Shown: one piece after another, positions 45,100 through 56,240 of the stretch
Layout of the letters: the number at the start of each line of letters is the position of its first letter
Numbering within the stretch: the first letter of the stretch is position 1
NCBI RefSeq assembly: GCF_901001135.1
Contig: NC_042620.1
Coordinates: 366,140,030-366,204,029 of the forward strand
Source of the DNA: Rhinatrema bivittatum
Lineage: Eukaryota > Chordata > Amphibia > Gymnophiona > Rhinatrematidae
Direction: 5' to 3'
DNA: 64,000 nt
Position numbers and translations under genes: made by a program
Notes under the pieces: model-generated
What the model was told of the DNA's origin: nothing
The model's input: the letters and a program-made list of their open reading frames with translations, nothing else
The model's database searches: none

Positions 45100-45900
45100 T
45101 ACAACAGAATGAAATCTTGCATGCCCGTATCTATATTACATCCCAATCCAGAGAAAAGCAAAACTAAATCTGCATTCTTTTGTTCAACAATTTTTTCAGG
45201 GGTATCACAATCATCCTTAGCCTCCATAATTCCACTATATAAACTTGACACCATTTTCTTTTTTCTTTTTAGAGCTCAAAAGAACCTCTAAAAGATTAAT
45301 CGCCCTACGAGGCTCATTCAAAAGTGGTAACCTGTCCATCAGTGCCCTTATCTATAGGTATATATATGTCGTGTAACTGGGTAGGTCATATTTAATAGAT
45401 GGTTCTTTGAAAGATATTCGGTTGTCCCCTTGCCACATCTGAGCCCAAAATTTAATCCCATTACCCCCCTCCACATCTCCATATCAATAGAAAAGGAACA
45501 GGGCATTTCATCCAGATTCCTATGCAAACTGTAAACTGGGGATATGACAGCTTTACACTCCATGATGGCTTTGCATACTGCTCTCCAAACTTTGCCTATA
45601 CTGTATATGTGCAGTAACAGGACAGCGTCTACAAATCTCTACACTTCTTGGATTAATAGGGTCTAATGTAAGAAGGGTTCCCAAACCTAAACCTTTTGTC
45701 TGGTTTTCTTTCTGCAGATTGGCCTGAAGCTGCTCACTAATATACACTATTCTTACTTCCCAGAAGTACCTCCATAAATTGGGTAAATGTATTCTCCCTC
45801 CTCATTTTGGCAGTTTGTACAAAGCCTGAATTTAGATTCTCGGTACTTTATTATGCCAAATAAAACTCGATAAACAACCATTAAGATCAGTAAATAGGCT
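45100..45900 (-). mobile_element. L1-type ORF2 C-terminal fragment
   Basis: Minus-strand translation shows the post-RT region of an L1-like protein (a KVPRI.F block near 45850, GGRIHLPNLW near 45775, VYISEQLQANLQKENQTKG at 45553-45747, SLHRNLDEMPCSFSI at 45348-45563), with stops. Not part of the L1 at 48790-56240, which has its own C-terminus. Confidence 0.6.
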
Positions 45901-47589
45901 GGTTGGAATAAAATGAGGAACTGGACTTTTTTCTATAAGCTCACAACGTAAATTGAGCAGGAGGAATCTCAATTACAGTTTGTCTCTGAAATACCTCCAT
46001 TTATTACAAAATCTGGCATGTCTTTTGTTGTACAGGTTCCATCAAACTACATTACAACATGGTACTGTCCCTTTCATAATGCCTTCTCTAGTACTCTTAC
46101 CACTAATTTAATGAACTACTTCACTAGGGAAGAGAGTGCACCTCGCTATTCGCCTACTGCATCATTATTGTGTGGTGCAGTCCATTAATAGCGGGCAGTA
46201 GGCCTTCCATTAGTGAACCCTGCTGCACATCTAACCACCAGCAGATTCAGCTTCAAAAAGATAATGTCTGCATTTTAGCTCTGATCTGACAGCTCTATAA
46301 TTTCTGTTTGCCCAAACGTTTTCCCTTTTTCAAAATGCACATGTTGTTACAGAAAGGCAAATAAGAGTAGTCGGAGAGAAAATTTGATAGATTTTTTTTT
46401 TGCTACATTCTTATTGCTGTAATTTGAATGTTTAGGAGCCTATGTTAACTTGTAATGCATTTCTCATTGTTGAGAATATTGCTGAACGTGTACATCATCA
46501 TCCACCTCGATGTATCTTAAATTATAGTGTTTTCCAGAGCTCTCTTCTTAGTAGGGAGTGACAGACACGTTTCAGTTGTACCAGGGCTGTACTAAAAGAA
46601 CACAAGGAAATCATCCTGTGTATACACAGTATTAAACAGGCATAAAAAGCCATATCCAGAAACCCCAGCACAGCAAATACTACACAGTGAAATACTACAA
46701 CCAATAATAATACACATTACTGGAATAATATTTTAAAACATAATTGCTGATCCATTACAGCCCTTAACTAGGACTGCCAACTGTCCTGATTTTTTCTTTA
46801 CTCTATAGATTTTTGGGGTAGTGTGCTTAAAAAAAACCAAACGCTAAAATGTTCAGATTTTAGCCCTCTATTTACAGGTTAGCATCCAATCCCCCACCTC
46901 AATTCTGCAATATAGTGTGTGCGCTTTGGCAACTCCTCCGTATTAAGTATGTGTTGAATACATTTATTTTGTGTCATTTACGTAGACGTTAGCCCACAGT
47001 TTACTGAGAGGCCTGCAACATTTTACAAGGAGTAGTTTGCCCCCCTCCCCCCCCGGGCTGATAAAAGCAAATATTTTTCGGAATAAAGAAGGTTTGGAGA
47101 ATAGTGGTCATATGATGAGGCTTCAAGGGAGTAGACCTAGGGATAACCTCAGAAAATATTTGCATGACTCAGTAATATCCTCAGAAAAGCTGGAGGATGG
47201 TGGATGCATGGAAAACCTCCCAGGGCAGTGGTAGGGGGCAAAACCAAGAAAGCATGGAACAAGTACAGAGGATCCTTAATTGCAAAGAAGTGAAAGAAAA
47301 GTCAGAGATCAACTGGGGTCTATGATATGGTAACAGGAAGTAATCATACAGACTAGCTGGGTCTTTATCTGCTATTATATTCTACGCTTCTAGGGTTTTC
47401 TAATGATGAGGAGTAGCAATAAAAGTTTGCATGTGTGTAAAATCCATCAGAGAACATATTAAACAGCTTCTCCAAGTGTTCAGAAATTTGCTAGTTAAAA
47501 GTTGGCAACCCTACCTTCAACGTGTTTATACTCAACATGTGCCCGTCCACCTCCCTTCCCCTTTAACCTCTTGAAACTGCTCCCCCTCA
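45901..47589. other. no recognisable gene or repeat
   Basis: AT-rich sequence, no supportable frame; a poly-C run at 47041-47055. Nothing assignable by eye. Confidence 0.4.
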
Positions 47590-48144
47590 CTAGCAAGGAA
47601 CCACACATGATTTACACAAATCACATTTATTCAGGGATAAATATATATGGCCGCAGAATAGCAATATCAGTAATGACAACAACACAAAACAGGCTAATAC
47701 AATTATCATCTGGATAACCCCTAGGTTATAACCCCTAGGTGACCAGCCCCAATGCAATCGGTAAACAAGCCATTGACCGACTAAACCCAGCCATCGAAGC
47801 CTTGCTGGGAGCTGGACCACAGAAGTCACAGGATCTCAGGTGAGTGCTGCTCAGGCTCTCCCCTTTTTCTTCTCCTCAGAATGCCGTTGAAGCGCAGGGG
47901 TTCCTACCTTGCTGCTGTGTGGGCTGCTTGCCCTAATTTATCTTGCCCCTTCCCTTCCCCTGGGCTGCTGCCCTTGGCCCAATGACCATAATGATGGGAA
48001 GGGGCCCATCTAAATGCTGGTCACCATGCCACTGCCCCCTTGGCAACCATTCGTTTGCCAGGGCCCCACCCCCACCCAAGCGCTACAGTCATCCCTATCC
48101 AGCATTAACTCTAGAACATCTTGAATGCCACTGTTGAAGATGTT

Positions 48145-48429
48145 CTAGCCTATGTCTGACAAATGCACCCCATCTGAACGGAATAACCCAGGGCAGCTTT
48201 CTTCTATCAAATTGTAGGGTATGTGCAACCCCTGCACAATGGGCATAAATCTGCACACCCATCTGTTAATCTTTTGCTTTGCCCTATCTACCGCCTGGTG
48301 AGAGTGCTCCCCCACTCCAGATGCACCTAGGGGTGATAAAGGACCAAATGATACAGGTCTCAAGATAGCCAATTGCTTTTGAAAAAAAGGAAAGGCCTGC
48401 CAGACAATTTGCCACTGTGGATCTTGCAA
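48145..48429 (-). pseudogene. SGNH hydrolase C-terminal piece of the Ngaro-like element
   Basis: The frame contains QAVDRAKQKINRW and ends FRSDGVHLSDIG, the DxxH-containing last block of SGNH hydrolases found in some tyrosine-recombinase retrotransposons (established knowledge, from memory). The N-terminal GDS block is missing. It begins in a different frame within the end of the recombinase piece. Confidence 0.65.
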
Positions 48430-48785
48430 TGGCCTGACCCTTCCAAAGCATAATGTACATCATTAGCCAGTATACAGGTATAGGCCACTTTAAAGCCTCA
48501 CTCTCCCCAGCCAGAAAAGTCTGAAAATCAAACAAGGCATGGCAGTAGCTCCTCTTTGTGTTTTCAGCCAAAGAACCCAGGATCAACTCCCAAACATTGG
48601 GGGCCCAAGTTGCCATACCTCTGCGGCTATTGGGGTGGTGTACTGCTCTGCTTCCAGGGCGAAGAACCTGAAAGATGCCCACAAAAAGTGGGAGAGAGGA
48701 TTAGCAATATTATTTTCAATACCTGGGATATGCGTGGCATGAAACTTGGCTGTTTAGTGAAGCTTATTCTAGCCAATCTTAAAGG
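48284..48785 (-). pseudogene. RNase H end and tyrosine recombinase N-terminal domain
   Basis: FHATHIPGIENNIANPLSHF (about 48690-48760) is the RNase H/connection end. The frame 48284-48682 then has LAENTKRSYCHALFDFQTFL and STVANCLAGLSFFSKAIGY, the core-binding (SAM-like) domain of the recombinase. The catalytic domain with Arg, His-x-x-Arg and Tyr is absent; the sequence runs straight into the SGNH C-terminus, implying an internal deletion. Confidence 0.7.
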
Positions 48786-49249
48786 TGGTTTTGTTTTTTT
48801 TTTTTATCTTTGTTTATTGAGTTATTAAATAATAAACACAAAAAACATAGGTACCGAGATATAAACCATCCCCAAGTAACCAGAACATTATAAATCATTA
48901 GAAAAACAGTACAGTACATAAACCTCTGGTTCCCTTCCCTCTCCCAGTCCTCCCCCCTCCCCCTTTATGCTGACCCTGGAGGTCCATGTCTGTGAGTTGG
49001 GCTGTCCGTCTCCGTACAATAATTAGAAGTCATGCACAATGCCGGTCCTAGCTGAGGTGGCACATGGGCCGAGTCTTGGCCCACGTGCCAAGACTCGGCC
49101 CACTTAACTGCAGAGGTCCAGGATTTTGCTTCTAGCACGCTCAGGGAGAAATAGTAGATACGGATTCCAGATATCTACAAACCTCTCATATTTCTGTGCA
49201 GAGGTGGAGGTTTTTGCCGAAAGCTGCTCATAGATTGCCAGTTTGTGAA

Positions 49250-50279
49250 GGTGTAAGCACCATTGTAAGAAAGTCGGGGCATCTTTGCTAAGCCATTATG
49301 TGAAAATTGCATGAAAATTGCATGAAGCAGCACTGTGCTTGCAACATGGACTTTTTCATTGTGTCATTGAAAAGGTGCAGTAGGCAGAGTATTGCCTCCA
49401 GAGACAGAGGCTGTGCTAGTAAGCGTCCAACATATTCCAAAATCTTAGTCCAGAACCGCCGAATAGTTTTAAAGTCCCAGAGATTATTTGTTAATGTAAC
49501 ATTCTCCGCTCCACATTTCAGACAGGACGCAGAAGTGGCCAGCATTCATTTATAAGCTAATGGGGAGACATATATGCGATGTAAGATATTGGGTTTCTCT
49601 CAATTGTGCATTCTCTATGCAGCTGGGGATGCCTTTGAAACACTTCGTTAGCTGAATCATAGAGATCTGGCATCCCAGATCTTGGGTCCATTGATCCGCT
49701 AAGTGCTGCATCCGATCTTTTTCAGCCAAGAGCGCCAGTCGTTTGGTCATAAATGAACACTTTGCGTCCATTGACTGTGGTGAGAGAAATTGGGTCAGTT
49801 TGTCCTGGGTAGCAGTGGTGGAGTTGGTTTTCATCCATGCACGAAGAAAATGATGTTTTTGAAGATACGCAAAGAAATTGCCCTGGGGTTGGCCATATGT
49901 GGTTTGGAGCTCTGTAAAAGATACTAGGTGGTCCCCATTGGCGTCGAACAACTGGTGGACGTGTGTTACTTGTACTGCCTTCCAGTGTGTAAATACTGAC
50001 CATTCCCAGCTTGGAGAGAAATTTGGGAGTCCTGCTGTGGTGGCAAATGTTAGTGTTTTCCACGGAACATGCAGTTGTGAGCATAGTCTCTTCCAAGCTG
50101 TGCGGCAAGTCATGATGTAAGGAAAATCCCGGACGTGGGAGGGGAGTTCTGATCTGGAAGCCATGAGAAGTTTACCGATCCCCAGGGGTTTGGACCACTC
50201 CTGTAGGAGGTCAGCCGGTATGAAGATGTGCGTGTCACAAACCCAGTCTTTGAGATGGCACATCAGATTGACCACATTA
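49250..50279 (-). pseudogene. L1 ORF2 C-terminal region
   Basis: A 297-codon frame (49550-50443) whose left part encodes the L1 C-terminal region (DWVCDTHIFIPADLLQEWSKP, WKRLCSQLHVPWKTLTFATT). Its N-terminal ~55 codons are translation of the hAT-like element. It continues to 49288 with the Cys-containing end (SCLKCGAENVTLTNNLWDF). 3' UTR follows to the poly-A. Confidence 0.85.
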
Positions 50280-51092
50280 TAGAGATGAGCTTTGTTTTTC
50301 CGTGTTGGGTCGGGTTTCGGTTTGGGCGCTTCGTGGGAAATTTTGTTTTCCCGTGGGTCGCTTTTCGGCAGTGCGAATCGGGAAACCAAACCCAAAAACA
50401 AATTGAAAAAAAAACCCCGAATCAGAAAAAAAACCCACCCCAACCCTTCAATTTTACTTTATTACAACCCCACCATCCCGATCCCTCCCCAAGACTTACT
50501 AAAAGCCCTGGTGGTCCAGCGGGGTCCCGTGAGTGATGTCTCCCTCTCGGGCCATTGGGCCAGCCAGAAATCAAAATGACGCCGGTGGCTCTGAAAGGGG
50601 CTACCGGTGCCATTGGTCGGCCCCTTTAACATGGTAGGAGCAATGGACGCTGGCACCATCTTAGAAAATGGCATGTGCCATCCATTGCTCCTTCCATGTG
50701 ACAGGGGCCGACCAATGGCACCGGTAGCCCCTGTCACATGGTAAGGGCAAAGGGCCACTGGCTTCATTTTGATTTCTGGTAGGCCTGACGATCCGAGAGG
50801 GAGACATCACTCGCGGGACCCCGCTGGACCACCAGGGCTTTTAGTAAGTCTTGGGGAGGGATCGGGATGGTGGGGGGGGGGTGGGGTTGTAATAAAGTAA
50901 AATTGAAGGGTTGGGGTGGTTTGTTTATTTTTTTTTAATAAATGTGCCCTTCCCCCCCGCACTAATCTGAAAAACGAATTTTCCCCGAAGTTCGGCGAAA
51001 ATCCGTTTCGGGTTTTGGGTCCCCCAAACCACGACGAATTAGGCAATTTCATTGAAATTGCCTAATTCATGATTAAAGAATGCACATCTCTA
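50280..51092. mobile_element. hAT-like non-autonomous element C, 8-bp duplication CCACATTA
   Basis: An 813-bp element with ends TAGAGATGAGCTTTG and GAATGCACATCTCTA between copies of CCACATTA (50272-50279, 51093-51100). Left and right halves are long inverted copies (GGTGGTCCAGCGGGGTCCCG near 50508; CGCGGGACCCCGCTGGACCA near 50813), so it folds back almost end to end. It shares the right-arm block with element A. No transposase. Confidence 0.88.
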
Positions 51093-51240
51093 CCACATTA
51101 TACAGATGGATGTCAGGGCATGCCAAGCCCCCTGCTTTAAGCGGTCTCATCAGCATCGTCAGACTGATTCTCGCTTTTTTGGAACGCCAGATAAATCCCC
51201 ACAGTGCGCTATGCAGCTCAGCAATCTGAGGCTTTCGAAT

Positions 51241-51942
51241 TCACAGGGGTAACATGTGCATGATATATAGCCATTTCGGGAGCTCAATCATCTTGAATAA
51301 TTGTATCCTCCCAGATATTGATAGGGGTAGGTTCGCCCATTCTTTCAGTTTCTGTTTTATCTTTGTGAGTAAAGGATGGATGTTAACATCATAAAGATGA
51401 TGAATATCAATTGGGATATGTATGCCCAAATATTTCATTTCAGAGGCTACCCAATTTAGTGGAAACTCCTCCGGCCAATTCAGATGGACCTGACCTGTAA
51501 CATCTATCGCTTGTGACTTATCTCTATTGATTTTTAAACCAGAAAATTGGCCAAATTGAGCTTGTAAGTCTAGATCCTTGCGCAATGAAATATTTGGGTT
51601 CGTTACAAAAACCAGCATGTCGGCAAACACAGCAATCTTAAAATGGGAGTTCCCCACCCGAAAACCCTCTATGTAAGGGTGTGCGGTGATTGCCCATAAT
51701 AATAGGTCTAAGGAGAGAATATAAAGCAGCGGAGATAGGGGACATCCCTGCCTGACTCCCCTATGAAGCTCAAAGGGTCTAGACAACATTCCATTGGCAA
51801 CAATTATCGACTGTGGATTTTGATATAGTTGTGAGATATTTTGCAATACATTCCCATGAAACCCGTATTTCTGCAGTACCAAAAAGAGATAGTTCCAGGC
51901 CACCCGGTCGAAAGCCTTTTCAGCATCGAAACCCACAGCCAA
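51241..51942 (-). pseudogene. L1 reverse transcriptase, catalytic part
   Basis: The frame contains VGFDAEKAFDRVAWNYLF, HRGVRQGCPLSPLLYILSLD and AVFADMLVFVTNP. The normal F/Y-A-D-D box has lost one Asp (FAD-M), so polymerase activity would be lost. Downstream NRDKSQA and WVASEMKYLGIHIP match the thumb region. The right edge is the CR1 insertion. Confidence 0.88.
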
Positions 51943-53015
51943 TAAGAACATAAGAAATTGCCATGCTGGGTCAGACCAAGGGTCCATCAAGCCCAGCATC
52001 CTGTTTCCAACAGAGGCCAAAACCAGGCCACAAGAACCTGGAAATTATCCAAACACTAAGAAGATCCCATGCTACTGATGCAATTAATAGCAGTGGCTAT
52101 TCCCTAAGTAAAATTGATTAATAGCCATTAATGGACTTCTCCTCCAAGAACGTATCCAAATCTTTTTTGAACCCAGCTATACTAATTGCACTAACCACAT
52201 CCTCTGGGAACAAATTCCAGAACTTTATTGTGCGTTGAGTGAAAAATAATTTTCTCCGATTAGTCTTAAATGTGCTACTTGCTAACTTCTTAGAAAGCCC
52301 CCTAGTCCTTCTATTATTCAAAAGTGTAAATAACCGAGTCACATTTACTCGTTCAAGACCTCCCATGATCTTAAAGACCTCTATCATATCCCCACTCAGC
52401 CGTCTCTTCTCCAAGCTGAGCAGCCCTAACCTCTTCAGCCTTTCCTCATAGGGGAGCTGTTCCATCCCCTTTATCATTTTGGTTGCCCTTCTCTGTACCT
52501 TCTCCATTGCAACTATATCTTTTTTGAGATGCGGCGACCAGAATTGTACACAGTATTCAAGGTGCGGTCTCACCATGGAGCGATACAGAGGCTTTATGAC
52601 ATTTTCCGTTCTATTAACCATTCCCTTCCTAATAATTCTTAACATTCTATTTGCTTTTTTGACTGCTGCAGCACAATGAGCCGACGATTTTAAAGTATTA
52701 TCCACTATGATGCCTAGATCTTTTTCCTGGGTGGTATCTCCTAATATGGAACCTAACATCGTGTAACTACAGCAAGGGTTATTTTTCCCTATATGCAACA
52801 CCTTGCACTTGTCCACATTAAATTTCATCTGCCATTTGGATGCCCAAACTTCCAGTCTTGCAAGGTCCTCCTGTAATGTATCACAGTCTGCTTTTGATTT
52901 AACTACTCTGAATAATTTTGTATCATCTGCAAATTTGATAACCTCACTCGTCGTATTCCTTTCCAGATCATTTATATATATATTGAAAAGCACCTGTCCA
53001 AGTACAGATCCTCAG
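51943..53015 (-). mobile_element. CR1, 5'-truncated, inside L1
   Basis: Minus-oriented CR1 3' half with its tail at 51943 (AAGAACATAAG, GGGTCAGACCAAGGGTCC). The 291-codon frame 52118-52993 is uninterrupted: MLFNIYINDLE, KFADDTKLFRV (catalytic Asp pair), MEKVQRRATKMIKGMEQL, and the C-terminus FLEEKSINGY. It is the longest intact CR1 frame here and probably one of the younger insertions, though it lacks the N-terminal RT and endonuclease. Confidence 0.92.
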
Positions 53016-53019
53016 GGAT

Positions 53020-53842
53020 GGGATGTGACGGGTTTGGCAATGTGTCATTGCAATCCAAAGGCTAAGTAAATGCGACTGGCCTTCCTCCCTTTTACAAACC
53101 CTATTTGATTATCGAAGATTACATGCGGCAATATTCCACTCATTCTCATAGCCAGTATCCTAGCAAACAGCTTTACATCATAATTCAACAGGGAGATAGG
53201 TCTATAGGACGCGGGACCTAGTGGATCTTTACCACTTTTTTGGGAGGACTATAATGTAAGCTGTGGTGGCTTCTTTGGGGAACCCATTATGGGTCACTGC
53301 CGAGAAATATTGCCGTAAGGAGTCCCTTACCTCTACTTTTAGTAATGTATAAAAGTCAGCATTTAAACCATTGGGGCCAGGAGCCTTATGGGACTGGCTG
53401 ACCCCGATCCCTTCCCAGATTTCTTGATTAGTGAAAGGGGTGTTCAGGTAGTGTAACTGCACAGTTGTTAACTGGGGAGGGAAAGTGTATGAAAAAAATT
53501 ACTTTCTGCTTCGGATGTTTGGAGGTTTGAGTCTGCTTCATACAGAGCTTCATAAAAGTCCCTGAAGAGTTTACAAATCTTTGAACCTGACGTGTGCCTA
53601 TTTCCATGAGCATCGTTTAGGGCTGCTATGAATGCTGTTCCCCTATGTGCCTGAACCTGGTTTGCCAGAAGCTTACCCATTTTATTGCCAAATCGATATA
53701 ATTTATGGGAGCGGAGAAGCAAGTCTTGCTGCGTTGTACGGTGAATATAGCAATTTAAAGTATACAGCAAATCCCGATACTCCTGTTTGGTCGTTCTATT
53801 AAGGTGTGCTATCAGCCTCCGCTTCACATTTTGAACTGTCAT
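53020..53842 (-). pseudogene. L1 ORF2 linker and RT N-terminus
   Basis: 53468-53842 is the endonuclease-RT linker (KQEYRDLLYTLNCYIHRTT, FGNKMGKLLANQVQAHRG). 53229-53462 gives the RT entry (SHKAPGPNGLNADFYTLL). The part to 53020 (SYRPISLLNYDVKLFARIL, IGFVKGR) is readable with stops. Confidence 0.82.
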
Positions 53843-53980
53843 GCTGTTTGCTAGCTATCTTTTTCTGTCGAATAACATACGTGATTGCTTCCCCCTGCAT
53901 TGTGGCCTTTCCCGCCTCCCAAAATAATGCGGGATTATCTTTGTGTTGCGAGTTATGATGAACATAGTCTTTCCACTTTT

Positions 53981-54640
53981 CTAGTATGTAGTCTTTAAAG
54001 CCTTTAACTTCCGACAGGTGAGCTGGGAAGCGTCACCTCGGCTGACCCAGATCATTGCATGATCCAAACATTCCGCCAGCCTAATCTCTGCCATCCCAAT
54101 TTTATTAAAACGGTGGGGGGAAACTAGGATGTAATCAAGGTGGGACATGGAAACATGGAAACATGGGCCCAAGCTATGTGAGTATAATCTCTCAATTCCG
54201 GGTGAAAAATTCTCCAGGGGTCTACTAGGTGTAATTGCTGACAAAGAAATGGGTAATTGCCAGGTTCTTGTGGCCTGGTTTGGCCTCTGTTGGAAACAGG
54301 ATGCTGGGCTTGATGGACCCTTGGTCTGACCCAGCATGGCAATTTCTTATGTTCTTATGTACATTAACCCGCAAATGAGGTCCCGAATTGGACCAGTCAA
54401 GCACCGGGTCCATCACTTGATTAAAGTCCCCAGCCAGGAATAATAGGCCCCGGGTATGCAAGGTCAAAGTGTGAGCCAAAGTTGTAAAAAAGCTATGCTG
54501 ATAGGAATTTGGTGCATAAACACAGCACAGGGTTACTTCCTCACCAAATAATTTCCCCACTACTAAAACGTATCTCCCCTCCTCATCAGAGATCATCTGG
54601 GCTTCATCAAAGACAGTATTTTCCCAACAGAATAGCTACT
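53981..54640 (-). pseudogene. L1 apurinic endonuclease, interrupted by a CR1 tail
   Basis: The frame ending at 54225 has LCCVYAPNSYQHSFF and LAGDFNQVMDPVLDWSNSG (catalytic Asp/Asn). The frame 53981-54337 has SHLDYILVSPH and AECLDHAMIW (catalytic Asp-His). The CR1 tail at 54250-54361 lies between them. The N-terminal catalytic Glu region (>54600) is degenerate. Confidence 0.85.
54250..54361 (+). mobile_element. CR1 3' tail only
   Basis: Plus-oriented CR1 end of about 110 bp: GCCAGGTTCTTGTGGCCTGG, GGATGCTGGGCTTGATGG, TTGGTCTGACCCAGCATGG, TTCTTATGTTCTTATG. A severe 5' truncation at insertion, in opposite orientation to the L1. Confidence 0.9.
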
Positions 54641-55294
54641 CCAGCTTTCCTATGATGTGCCGGGGAATATAAAACACTTTCGATACCCAGTCCCTGGCCA
54701 GTTTTTTGCTTTCTGCTGCTGTTAAATGCGTTTCCTGTAAGAAAGCTATTTTTGCGTGCTACCTTCTAAGCGACTAAAGCACTTTCGCTCGTTTTACTGG
54801 TAGCTGAGTCCTGCCACATTTCAGAATATGCTACGTATCTTGTCAGCCATATTCCTTCTGACACATGCCCAATGTTTTAGAACTACTTTCTGCCCTTATT
54901 AACATGGAGGCAAACCCCTCCCAGCCTAGGGGTGCCCCTCTTCTGCATAGTTGTTGGTCCCCATAATGAAACTCAGGACCTAACACCCTAGTGATAAGTT
55001 TCTCAGTCAACGTGTGACTTACCCTCCATGGTAACTCAGCGCTACCCCCTCCCCTCCCCCCTTACCCCTAAGATCCCAACCGTTTCCGCATAATCCACTT
55101 GTGTCCTCCATAAAAAGGAGGAATGAGACCACCCGATTAACCGCACCGGCTCCCCTGCCTAACAGATATACACATCTGGCTTTAACTAAACGCATGTTAA
55201 CAGAATGATTTCCATTCAGAACATACCATAACATGAGAGAGACCTGTATAGAACAGAGAACTTAAATAGCAAGAGAAGCTAAAAATTCTCCAGT

Positions 55295-56147
55295 TCACTT
55301 TGAGTCCACCTTCTCGTGAATAAACTGTTGCACAGCTTCAAAAGAGTCAAAACTTTGCCAAGTCCCTTTATACTCCAGACGCAGTCGAGCGGGAAATTGA
55401 AGTGTAAATTTCAGCTTCCTATTGAAAAGATCCACACAAATGGGAGAGAACTCCCTGCGTTTGGCTGACACTGCAGCTGAATAATCTTGAAAAATCAGAA
55501 TGCTGCTGCCTTCATAGGTCAGAGGTGTGCTCTTGCGATAAGCTTCCATTATGGCTTGTTTTATGACAAAAATTCAGAAAATGGGCAATAACAACCCTGG
55601 GTTTGGTGGCCTCTGGTTTCCTAGTCCCTAATCTGTGTGCTCTTTCAACAGTCACACTGCCTGCCAGCTCTGTCAGGCCTAGTTCCTGCAGCAACCAGGT
55701 TTCTAATAATTTTGCCAGCTCTCTGTCCGGTACTGCTTCAGGGATCCCAACTAACCTAAAATTGATCCTCCTGGATCGATTTTCAAGATCCTCAACTTTG
55801 TCTTGCAGGGCTGCCACAGTTTTTAGCAGCTTTTCTTGCTTTTGCATCATGTTTTGTGCCTCCGTCTCTATATCTGCCAGCCTTTGTTGTGTATCTGCGA
55901 CCTGATTTTTTATCTCTTGCAGCGTTTCATTCCCCACTGTGATCTTGTCAGCAAGGTCTGTGAAACGCGGTTCTAGGGCTTTAACAACAGCCATCGATAC
56001 TTCCCCGACTAGATCGGGATTGTCTGTCAGTGAGCCGGGGCTCGAGGGTCCGGCAGCAATCTTGGCGTCTGGGTGCCCAGGGTCACCGCTGGCAAAAAAG
56101 TGGTCTAGGGTAGTTTGAAGTGACCCTACGTCAGTGGGGGCCGCCAC
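55295..56147 (-). pseudogene. L1 ORF1 (RNA-binding chaperone), one frameshift
   Basis: The 211-codon frame 55512-56147 has a coiled coil (about residues 60-130: ADKITVGNETLQEIKNQV, QQRLADIETEAQNM, LQDKVEDLENRSRRINF) followed by the RRM start (RLVGIPEAVPD...LGLTE). The frame 55295-55549 continues with the C-terminal domain (RKSTPLTYEGSSILIFQDYS and KRREFSPICVDLF). A single shift near 55550 separates them. Trimeric ORF1 coats L1 RNA (family knowledge). Confidence 0.9.
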
Positions 56148-56240
56148 GGTGTGTTCTGAGTGCCCGGAAAAAACGGCAAATCGGCGGGGGAGCCGGAAGC
56201 ACGGTAAGCCTGCTGCCTACCCGCTCATGAGGTCACATGG

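Larger units (their letters stand above)
48790..56240 (-). mobile_element. L1 non-LTR retrotransposon with three nested insertions
   Basis: Minus-oriented, with a poly-A tail (poly-T near 48792-48806), ORF2 (about 49250-54600), ORF1 (55295-56147) and a short 5' region. It is interrupted by a hAT-like element (50280-51092), CR1 (51943-53015) and a CR1 3' tail (54250-54361). It inserted into the RNase H gene of the Ngaro-like element. Broken by frameshifts and by loss of one Asp codon in RT. Confidence 0.88.

Noticed and set aside
47037..47234. A 65-codon plus-strand frame resembling a small protein
   Set aside because: No domain or conserved context; length expected by chance in AT-rich DNA.
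52239..53069. Plus-strand frames opposite the CR1 at 51943-53015
   Set aside because: Shadows of the uninterrupted CR1 reverse transcriptase frame on the minus strand.
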